Shown here piece after piece: positions 1 to 5,672 of a DNA stretch of 7,908 nt. Every line of letters starts with the position of its first letter. The first letter of the stretch is position 1. Source of the DNA: Clostridia bacterium (GTDB lineage: Bacteria; Bacillota; Clostridia; Oscillospirales; Acutalibacteraceae); NCBI GenBank assembly GCA_024689165.1, contig JAILDS010000192.1:1-7908 (forward strand), read 5' to 3'. The position numbers and the translations under genes were made by a program. Below the pieces are notes generated by a model. The model ran no database searches and had not been told where the DNA came from. It worked only from the letters and a program-made list of their open reading frames with translations.

Positions 1-444
1 AGCCGTGCCGCCGACTTTGCAGAAAAGAGTCCGTGCCGAGAGCTCGCCGGGAGGCACCGTAAAGCCCGCGGCGGCGGCCGGGGTCGCTATGACGACGGTC
101 TTTTCATCCCTGCCGAGCCCGCACAGGATACGCAGGCGTTCGCGTTCGTAATCGCGCGAGCGTGGGACGTCCGTCCGGAACGAAAAGACCTTTTCGGGAA
201 AAATCTCGGTTTTCACGCCGAAAAAGTCCAGATCGGCGGCAAGGTTCCGGGCAGACGCGCGGTCGGGGACCAATACCAAAGCCCCCGCGCCGGCCTTTTT
301 CAGCAGCGCGGAGATGACCAAAGCCTTGCCCGCCGCGGGAAGTCCCACTGCCCCGGCGGGAAGACGCCTGTTTTCAACGCATTCAAAAAGCTCGGCCGTT
401 TCCGGCAGAGCGAAGGCAAGAGAGCCGAACAGATCTTCACTCAT
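1..444 (-). CDS. mfd: Transcription-repair coupling factor Mfd, N-terminal part (3' end beyond window)
   Basis: Mfd is a cytoplasmic DNA translocase that removes RNA polymerase stalled at DNA damage and recruits UvrA for nucleotide excision repair. Only the first 148 codons are here, running off the left edge with no stop. The visible part matches the UvrB-like N-terminal module: a P-loop-like but degenerate segment at residues 34-45 (GLPAAGKALVIS), a strand ALVLVPD at 55-61, an RNLAADLDFF helix at 66-75, a FPEKVFSFRTDVP segment at 82-94 and a VVIATPAAA strand at 117-125. This order (degenerate Walker-like loop, 'P-D' strand, 'R-x-R-L-x-x-L' helix, 'V-I-A-T-P' strand) is known for Mfd. The helicase motifs and RNA polymerase-interacting domain would lie outside. 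The ATG overlaps the pth stop as ATGA, with an AGG eight bases upstream of the start, so translation is probably coupled to pth. The pth-mfd adjacency is common in Firmicutes and supports the call. Alternatives such as UvrB are unlikely given the degenerate loop and the context. Confidence 0.87.
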   Translation of the reverse strand, partial: MSEDLFGSLAFALPETAELFECVENRRLPAGAVGLPAAGKALVISALLKKAGAGALVLVPDRASARNLAADLDFFGVKTEIFPEKVFSFRTDVPRSRDYERERLRILCGLGRDEKTVVIATPAAAAGFTVPPGELSARTLFCKVGGTA

Positions 445-1022
445 CCGTTATACCTGCTCATCGCCAGCTCGGTCTGCCCGTCGACCATCAGGGCGACGGC
501 CTTTACCGCGCGCGAGAACGCGTCTTTTTCTTTTTCGAGCCCCTGTTTCGAAAACCTGCCCAGCACGTGCCCGATAAGGTCGGAGTCAGGGTCTGCGCGC
601 TCGCCCACCCCGATCTTGATCCTCGGGAAGTCTTCGCTGCACAGCCACTGTATTACGCTTTTGACGCCGTTGTGGCCTCCCGCAGAACCTTTTTGGCGGA
701 TACGGACTACCCCTTCCGGAAGAGATATATCGTCAAAGATCACTATCACGTTTTCGGGAGGGATCTTGTAGAAATCCGCCGCCTGGCTTATCGCGACGCC
801 CGAGGAGTTCATAAAGGTCTGGGGCTTCATCAGCAGGCAGGAATGCCCCGAGATGACGCATTTCCCGGTCAGCGCCTCGAACTTGACCCTGTCGCAGCGG
901 GCGGAGTATTCGGAACAGATCTCGTCCATGCATAAAAAGCCCGTGTTGTGGCGGGACAGCTCATATTCTTTGCCGGGGTTTCCGAGACCGGCGATTATAA
1001 ACTCGGGTTTCTGCAAAAACAT
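441..1022 (-). CDS. pth: Peptidyl-tRNA hydrolase
   Basis: Pth hydrolyses the ester bond of peptidyl-tRNAs released from stalled ribosomes and recycles the tRNA in the cytoplasm. The protein is 193 aa, against 194 for the E. coli enzyme. All family signatures are visible: GLGNPGKEYELSRHNTGF at 12-29 with N15 and the catalytic H25, KPQTFMNSSG at 66-75 with N72, IFDDISLPEG at 95-104 with D97 aligning to the catalytic-site aspartate, and GSAGGHNGVKS at 112-122 with N118. The ATG at 1022 is the first ATG, GTG or TTG in this frame after the glmU end, and the first strand (FIIAGLGNPG) follows it directly as in the family. A modest AGGA lies about 11 bases upstream, which is rather distant. The gene lies 97 nt downstream of glmU and overlaps mfd by 4 nt, so it is probably the middle gene of a glmU-pth-mfd transcript. 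Identity is secure. Confidence 0.97.
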   Translation of the reverse strand: MFLQKPEFIIAGLGNPGKEYELSRHNTGFLCMDEICSEYSARCDRVKFEALTGKCVISGHSCLLMKPQTFMNSSGVAISQAADFYKIPPENVIVIFDDISLPEGVVRIRQKGSAGGHNGVKSVIQWLCSEDFPRIKIGVGERADPDSDLIGHVLGRFSKQGLEKEKDAFSRAVKAVALMVDGQTELAMSRYNG

Positions 1023-1119
1023 CGGTGATAGTTTCCTGACTTTTTCAAAGTAGGATCGATTCGGTATGACGCTGTAACGGTCAGGCAGGGCGCGCGCCGC
1101 TGTCTGCGCGGTGCCGCCT
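1023..1119. other. glmU-pth intergenic gap
   Basis: These 97 bases separate glmU from pth on the minus strand. They contain a 10-bp palindrome (GGCGCGCGCC, 1089-1098). On the minus strand, 1111-1108 can pair with 1100-1097 in a short imperfect hairpin, but no T-run follows, so it does not look like an intrinsic terminator. No clear promoter is visible, which favours read-through from glmU. The pth frame stays open across the whole gap but contains no ATG, GTG or TTG upstream of the assigned start. I see no separate gene here. Confidence 0.6.
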
Positions 1120-2502
1120 TTACACTTCCCGTCTGTAGGGCTGCTTTTTGACCACCCACTCGTCCTTGTTCGTCTGTCTGCTCCGCGCGATGGACATCGC
1201 GTTGTCGGGCACGTCCTCGGTTATCGTGGAGCCTGCGGCCGTATACGCGTTCCTGCCGATCTTCACGGGAGCGATAAGGTTCGTGTTGCAGCCTATGAAA
1301 GCGCCGTCGCCGATAGTGGTCCTGTATTTGTTTTTGCCGTCGAAGTTGACCGTCACGGTGCCGCAGCCGAAATTCACGTCGGAACCGACGTCGCTGTCAC
1401 CGACGTAGGTCAGGTGCGCGACGGACGTGTTCTCGCCGACAGTCGAATTCTTGACCTCGGTGAAATTGCCCATCTTTACGCCGTCGGCTATCACGCTCTG
1501 CGGCCTGATGTGGGCGAACGGCCCGATCCTGCAGTCAGAACCGACGCGGGCGTACTCGGCGCAGACGTTGTTGAGCGTCGTCCCGTCGCCGACGGAGGTC
1601 TCTTCGAGTATCGTATTGGGGCCGACGACGCAGCCCTTGCCTATCGTGACTCCGTGCTTGATGATCGTCCCGGGAAGGATCTGCGTGTCCGCGCCGATCT
1701 TCGCGTCCTTCGAGATCATCACCCCGTCGGTACAGGGGATATCCACGCCGACGTCGTAGAGAGCGTCGAATATCCTTTGCCGGGCGGTCTCCGTCAGCTG
1801 CGCAAGCTGCCTGCGGCTGTTCGCGCCGAGAACGGAATCCGGGTTGGAGGACGTATACGCCGCGACCATTTTTTTGGCTTTTTTCAGCACATCGACGGAA
1901 TCCGTCAGGTAGTATTCGCCCTTGGAATTGTCGTTTTTGATCCTGTCGAGAGCAAACAGAAGGTCGGGCGCGCGGAACCACATGCAGCCGGAATTGATCT
2001 CACGGATCGCCTTGATCCTTTCGTCCGCGCTCGCCTCCTCGACGATCGCCTCAAAAACGTTGCCCTCGCTCCTGACGATGCGCCCGTAGCCGAAGGGGTT
2101 GTCGACTATCGCGGAAATGACCGTCTGGGCGTGTCCGACGGAATGCAGCTCGTGCGAATGGACGATGGTGCGGGAGTCGATGAAGGGAGCGTCGCCGTTG
2201 AGGATGAGAACGTCGTCGCCGATATGCTCTTTTATAAAGGCTTCGGCAGCCTTTGCCGCGTTTGCCGTGCCGAGCCGTTCAAGCTGCCTGACGGTTTTGA
2301 CAGAATCGCCGAGATGCTCCTCGAGCATCTCCGCCTGAGAGCCGGTGACGACGCAGACGTCTTTGATCCCGGCGTCGAATATGGCGTCGAGCACCCAGTC
2401 GATCATCGGGCGGAAAAGGACCTCGCAAAGGGCCTTCGGTTTTTCGGACTTCATTCTTTTGCCGTTGCCGGCGGCAAGTATAACGGCGCATGTGTTTTCC
2501 AT
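1120..2502 (-). CDS. glmU: Bifunctional UDP-N-acetylglucosamine pyrophosphorylase / glucosamine-1-phosphate N-acetyltransferase
   Basis: GlmU acetylates glucosamine-1-phosphate with acetyl-CoA, then uridylylates the product with UTP to give UDP-GlcNAc, the cytoplasmic precursor for peptidoglycan. With the ATG at 2502 the protein is 460 aa (E. coli and B. subtilis: 456). Residues 1-230 form the Rossmann-like uridylyltransferase: AAGNGKRMKS at 10-19, K23, LGT at 77-79, the metal-binding D104 in NGDAP, GYGRIVR at 138-144, EINSG at 168-172 and N228. Residues about 255-450 form the left-handed beta-helix with hexapeptide repeats. The acetyltransferase residues fall at the same numbers as in E. coli: R333, K351, H363 (catalytic base), Y366, N386 and K392. 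A TTG at 2517 is in frame, but GAAAGG at 2515-2510 sits seven bases before the ATG at 2502 and overlaps that TTG, so the shorter form is preferred. Oddities in the nucleotide pocket are given in the findings. It is transcribed from its own promoter, with pth and mfd downstream. Confidence 0.96.
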   Translation of the reverse strand: MENTCAVILAAGNGKRMKSEKPKALCEVLFRPMIDWVLDAIFDAGIKDVCVVTGSQAEMLEEHLGDSVKTVRQLERLGTANAAKAAEAFIKEHIGDDVLILNGDAPFIDSRTIVHSHELHSVGHAQTVISAIVDNPFGYGRIVRSEGNVFEAIVEEASADERIKAIREINSGCMWFRAPDLLFALDRIKNDNSKGEYYLTDSVDVLKKAKKMVAAYTSSNPDSVLGANSRRQLAQLTETARQRIFDALYDVGVDIPCTDGVMISKDAKIGADTQILPGTIIKHGVTIGKGCVVGPNTILEETSVGDGTTLNNVCAEYARVGSDCRIGPFAHIRPQSVIADGVKMGNFTEVKNSTVGENTSVAHLTYVGDSDVGSDVNFGCGTVTVNFDGKNKYRTTIGDGAFIGCNTNLIAPVKIGRNAYTAAGSTITEDVPDNAMSIARSRQTNKDEWVVKKQPYRREV

Positions 2503-2509
2503 AACGATA

Positions 2510-2515
2510 CCTTTC
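2510..2515 (-). promoter_or_regulatory. Ribosome binding site that fixes the glmU start
   Basis: On the minus strand GAAAGG lies seven bases before ATG 2502. It overlaps the alternative in-frame TTG at 2517-2515, which would then have no Shine-Dalgarno of its own. This is the reason for choosing the 460-aa start. Confidence 0.75.
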
Positions 2516-2535
2516 AAACATATCTTGTCGAGCAG

Positions 2536-2563
2536 ATTGTACCACCTTCCGAAAAAAAATCAA
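2536..2563 (-). promoter_or_regulatory. Sigma-A-like promoter for glmU(-pth-mfd)
   Basis: On the minus strand a -35-like TTGATT (2563-2558) is separated by 16 bases from TACAAT (2541-2536), a one-mismatch -10 element. Transcription would begin near 2529, leaving a leader of about 27 nt that contains the GAAAGG ribosome site. A T8 tract lies at 2559-2552, overlapping the end of the -35 and the start of the spacer. The element is placed by consensus only. Confidence 0.65.
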
Positions 2564-2585
2564 GTGCCCGCAGCGGAAAACCCTC

Positions 2586-2614
2586 TTGACCGCGTCGGCG
2601 GATTATAATATTAT
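2586..2614 (+). promoter_or_regulatory. Sigma-A-like promoter for the beta-galactosidase/GH78 operon
   Basis: TTGACC (2586-2591) and TATTAT (2609-2614) are separated by exactly 17 bases, a near-consensus sigma-70/sigma-A promoter. A perfect TATAAT also occurs at 2604-2609, but its 12-base spacing to this -35 is too short. Transcription would begin near 2621, giving a leader of about 31 nt. Its -35 lies about 22 bp from the -35 of the divergent glmU promoter. Confidence 0.72.
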
Positions 2615-2615
2615 A
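2604..2615. repeat. Perfect 12-bp AT-rich palindrome over the -10 region
   Basis: TATAATATTATA reads identically on both strands, so each strand carries a TATAAT hexamer. It coincides with the -10 of the rightward promoter. It may simply reflect an AT-rich melting region, but its position would also suit an operator or a weak second leftward -10. I could not match it to a known regulator's consensus. Confidence 0.5.
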
Positions 2616-2637
2616 TTTTTACCGATTAACAAAATTC

Positions 2638-2644
2638 AGAGAGG
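2638..2644 (+). promoter_or_regulatory. Ribosome binding site of the beta-galactosidase gene
   Basis: AGAGAGG ends seven bases before ATG 2652. It decides the start, because the frame is open further upstream to a TTG at 2586 that lies inside the promoter -35 element and so cannot be the real start. Confidence 0.85.
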
Positions 2645-2651
2645 TTTTCGT

Positions 2652-5600
2652 ATGGTCATTCAGCTTTTACCCGACGCGCACAGGGATTTCGGCGTTTTTG
2701 AGCGCGGCAAGCTCGCCCCGAGGGCGTATTTCATCCCCTTTGGCTCCTCCGAAAAAGCCGGGGTGGATTTCCGCAGGGAACGTTACTCCTCGGACCTCGT
2801 AAAAGTCCTTTCCGGCGAGTGGGATTTCAAATACTATCCCGATTCCACAGAGCTCCCGCTGTACCTCGACACCGCCTCGGTCCCATTCGAAAAGATCAAG
2901 GTACCTTCCACGTGGCAGCGCGCCGGGGTCGAAAAGCCGATCTATCTCAACACCCGGTATGAATTCGTGCTCGTTCCTCCCGAGGTCCCGTTCCACCAGT
3001 CCTGCGCGCTGTACAGGAAGAACGTCTGCTTCGATGAGATCCGCGGCAGGAAGATCCTCTCTTTTCTCGGCGTTTCCGGCGGGCTCGAGGTATTTGTCAA
3101 CGGCAGCTTCGCCGGGTATTCCGAGGGGGCGCACAACACCGCCGAGTTCGACATAACCCCGCTGCTCAGACAGGGCGTGAACGAGATCTGCGCCATGGTG
3201 CACAAGTTTTCGACAGGCAGCTATCTCGAGTGCCAGGACATGTTCCGCGAGCAGGGCATTTTCAGGGACGTGCTTCTTTACGAACTGCCCGAGACCGGGA
3301 TCTACGATTTTGCCTTTGAAACCTCAAAGCGATCCGCGGGAGTATATAAAGCGTCCCTCGGGCTGGACATCTACGGCACGAGGCCCGGCGTTAAGGTCAG
3401 GGCGGAGCTGAAGGACGCAGAAGGCTCTGTCGTCGCCGCGGCGGAAGCGGGCGCGGCCGAAAAGGTCTCTCTCGACCTCTCTGCAAGCGGCGTCACCGAG
3501 TGGAACGCCGAGGAACCGTACCTCTACACGCTCTCGATCGCCCTGAGCGATGAAAACGGAGAGTTTTACGCAGTGCGCAAATTCGTCGGCTTCAAAACCG
3601 TCGAGATCGACGGCAGCGTTTACCTGTTCAACGGCAAAAAAATCAAATTCAAGGGCGTCAACCACCACGACACCCATATCGACACGGGCTACGTTATGAC
3701 GCCGGAAGACCTTGAACGCGACGTCAGGCTGATGAAGAGCCTCAACGTCAACGCCGTGAGAACGTCCCACTATCCTCCGGACCCGCTGTTCCTGATCCTC
3801 GCGGACGTGTACGGGCTTTATATCGTCGATGAAGCCGATATCGAGACCCACGGTATGTACGAGCTCGGCGGCACAGTCGACTTCATAAGCGAAAAGCCCG
3901 AGTGGGAGGAGCGCTACGTCGACCGCGTGAAACGCATGTACGCCCGCGACAAAAACAGCCCCTGCGTCGCGATGTGGTCGCTCGGCAACGAATCCGGGGG
4001 TTACAGGAATCAGGACAAGTGCTGCGAGTACCTTCACTCCGTCAGCAGCATACCCGTACATTACGAGGGCGTCATCGGCACCGAACGCTTCCACTACGAC
4101 GTCATAAGCGAGATGTACACCAGCCTTGAAGAGCTCGCCAAGCTCCGGGATCTTACCCGGCTGCGCGGCGGCAGGATCGACGACGACTATTTCGCCCATC
4201 CCTTCTTCCTGTGCGAGTACTGCCACGCCATGGGCGTCGGCCCCGGCAACCTTGAGGATTACTGGAAGCTGTTCTATTCGGACGACCGCTTCATGGGCGG
4301 CTGCATCTGGGAATGGGCGGACCACACCGTAAAGTACGGCGACGGCGAACATATGTTCACCTACGGCGGAGACCACGGTGAGAAGCGTCACGACGGACAT
4401 TTCTGCGTCGACGGCCTCATTTTCGCCGACAGGCGTCTGCACACCGGCGCAAGGGAGATGAAGATCGTCTACCGCCCGCTCAGGAGCGAGCTGTCCGGCG
4501 GCAGCGACCTCCGTATAACGAACACCAACCGCTTCAGGTCGAGCGGATATATCTCCATCAAATGGGTCATGCGCGAAAACGGCAGGCGGATTGCCGCCGG
4601 AGAGATCGCCGCAGACATAGCTCCGCTCGCGACGGAGGTATTCCATATCGAACTGCCCGAGGCCCAGGATGCGTCCGTCCTCTCCGCTCTCGACGTGTAT
4701 TATTACGCCGACGGCTCCGAGATCGCTTATGAGCAGCATATCCTCAGAAACGAAAGCCTGTCTTTGACCGCTCCGGAAAACCGCGTCGATGTCAGCGAAC
4801 TCAAAAAATCGTATATCGCCCGCTTCGACGGCGGCGAGATGGAGTTTTCAAAGGGGCTGTGCTCTCCCGTCAGGCTTGTTTATTCCGGCCGCGAGGTGTT
4901 CAATCTCAGCCCGGCGGAACATAAGGGCGTCGCGCCGAATCTTTTCAGGGCCCTTATCGACAACGACAGCCGTCCCCGCGGAGCCTGGCTCGACGCGGGG
5001 CTCGACAGGCTCGCCTGCGTCCCCGTAAGCCTTAAATACACCGGGCTTGCCGACCGCTGCGTGTTCGAGTGCAAAAGCGAGCTCACCGCAGACGGAGAGG
5101 CGCTGTACAACGCGTTCGCCGTTTACACGGTTTTCTCAGACGGGAGGGTCGACGTTGAAAGCCGCGTGCAGCCCTGCTCCGACAAAGCCGTTCTTGACGT
5201 CCCGAGATCGGGCGTTACCTTCGAGCTGTCGCCCGAGTTCGGCTTTGCCCGCTATCTCGGCAGGGGCCCGTACGAAAACATGCCCGATTTCATAGCCCAG
5301 TCGCCCATCGGGCTTTACACGGCGGCAATATCCGACATGACCGAACCGTACGTTTACCCCCAGGACAGCGGCAACCACGGCGACGCTAAATTCGTATCAC
5401 TTTCGACCGCGGATGGGTTCACCGTCACGCTCGCCGCGCGCGACAGCTTTTCATTCTCTTTGCGCAGGACCTGCCAGACGACACTCAACAACGCCTCGCA
5501 CATCGAAGATGCGGCGGACGAGAACACGACTTACGTCTCCATCGACGGTTACGTGCGCGGCATAGGCTCGTCCTCCTGCGGTCCCGACACGACCGCAGAG

Positions 5601-5672
5601 TTTATCAGGCCGCTCGGCGAAAACGAGCACGTGACCGCGTTTTCGATCATCCCGGGGGAACTCAGCATATGA
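2652..5672 (+). CDS. lacZ: Beta-galactosidase, glycoside hydrolase family 2 (LacZ type)
   Basis: It hydrolyses terminal beta-D-galactosides with retention of configuration. The 1006-aa protein is near the 1023 aa of E. coli LacZ and has no signal peptide, so it should be cytoplasmic. Domains in order: jelly-roll sugar-binding domain (about 30-215, with SYLECQDMF and D196 matching LacZ D201), Ig-like domain (about 217-320), TIM barrel (about 325-610), linker Ig domain, then the Bgal small-chain beta-sandwich (about 720-1004). In the barrel, GVNHHDTH starts at G335, followed by RTSHYPPDP; the Mg site residues E398 and H400 lie in IETHGM. E447 (WSLGNESGG) is the acid/base and E522 (FLCEYCHAMG) the nucleophile; their 75-residue spacing is close to LacZ (461 and 537). 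W553 lies in IWEWADHT and F584 in HFCVDGL. C976 in SSSCGP replaces LacZ W999. The gene has its own promoter and overlaps the GH78 gene by ATGA. GH2 membership is certain; a galactoside other than lactose is possible. Confidence 0.95.
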   Translation: MVIQLLPDAHRDFGVFERGKLAPRAYFIPFGSSEKAGVDFRRERYSSDLVKVLSGEWDFKYYPDSTELPLYLDTASVPFEKIKVPSTWQRAGVEKPIYLNTRYEFVLVPPEVPFHQSCALYRKNVCFDEIRGRKILSFLGVSGGLEVFVNGSFAGYSEGAHNTAEFDITPLLRQGVNEICAMVHKFSTGSYLECQDMFREQGIFRDVLLYELPETGIYDFAFETSKRSAGVYKASLGLDIYGTRPGVKVRAELKDAEGSVVAAAEAGAAEKVSLDLSASGVTEWNAEEPYLYTLSIALSDENGEFYAVRKFVGFKTVEIDGSVYLFNGKKIKFKGVNHHDTHIDTGYVMTPEDLERDVRLMKSLNVNAVRTSHYPPDPLFLILADVYGLYIVDEADIETHGMYELGGTVDFISEKPEWEERYVDRVKRMYARDKNSPCVAMWSLGNESGGYRNQDKCCEYLHSVSSIPVHYEGVIGTERFHYDVISEMYTSLEELAKLRDLTRLRGGRIDDDYFAHPFFLCEYCHAMGVGPGNLEDYWKLFYSDDRFMGGCIWEWADHTVKYGDGEHMFTYGGDHGEKRHDGHFCVDGLIFADRRLHTGAREMKIVYRPLRSELSGGSDLRITNTNRFRSSGYISIKWVMRENGRRIAAGEIAADIAPLATEVFHIELPEAQDASVLSALDVYYYADGSEIAYEQHILRNESLSLTAPENRVDVSELKKSYIARFDGGEMEFSKGLCSPVRLVYSGREVFNLSPAEHKGVAPNLFRALIDNDSRPRGAWLDAGLDRLACVPVSLKYTGLADRCVFECKSELTADGEALYNAFAVYTVFSDGRVDVESRVQPCSDKAVLDVPRSGVTFELSPEFGFARYLGRGPYENMPDFIAQSPIGLYTAAISDMTEPYVYPQDSGNHGDAKFVSLSTADGFTVTLAARDSFSFSLRRTCQTTLNNASHIEDAADENTTYVSIDGYVRGIGSSSCGPDTTAEFIRPLGENEHVTAFSIIPGELSI

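Noticed and set aside
1089..1118. GC-rich hairpin after glmU as an intrinsic terminator
   Set aside because: The stem is only four pairs before a mismatch, and no T-run follows on the minus strand.
1111..2589. A 492-codon open frame on the plus strand spanning the whole of glmU
   Set aside because: It is the antisense shadow of a conserved gene in GC-rich DNA. Its product is low-complexity, rich in V, R, D and G, with no recognisable domain, while the opposite strand encodes a complete GlmU.
2586..2651. Upstream extension of the beta-galactosidase from TTG 2586
   Set aside because: That TTG is part of the promoter -35 element and upstream of the likely transcription start; ATG 2652 has an AGAGAGG site at ideal spacing.
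2518..2651. CcpA cre site, riboswitch or small RNA in the divergent region
   Set aside because: I found no match to the cre consensus, and both leaders (about 27-31 nt) are too short for a riboswitch.
3324..4739. A 471-codon open frame on the minus strand inside the beta-galactosidase gene
   Set aside because: It is antisense to the intact catalytic barrel of the GH2 enzyme, with shadow-like V/D/A-rich composition and no family motif.
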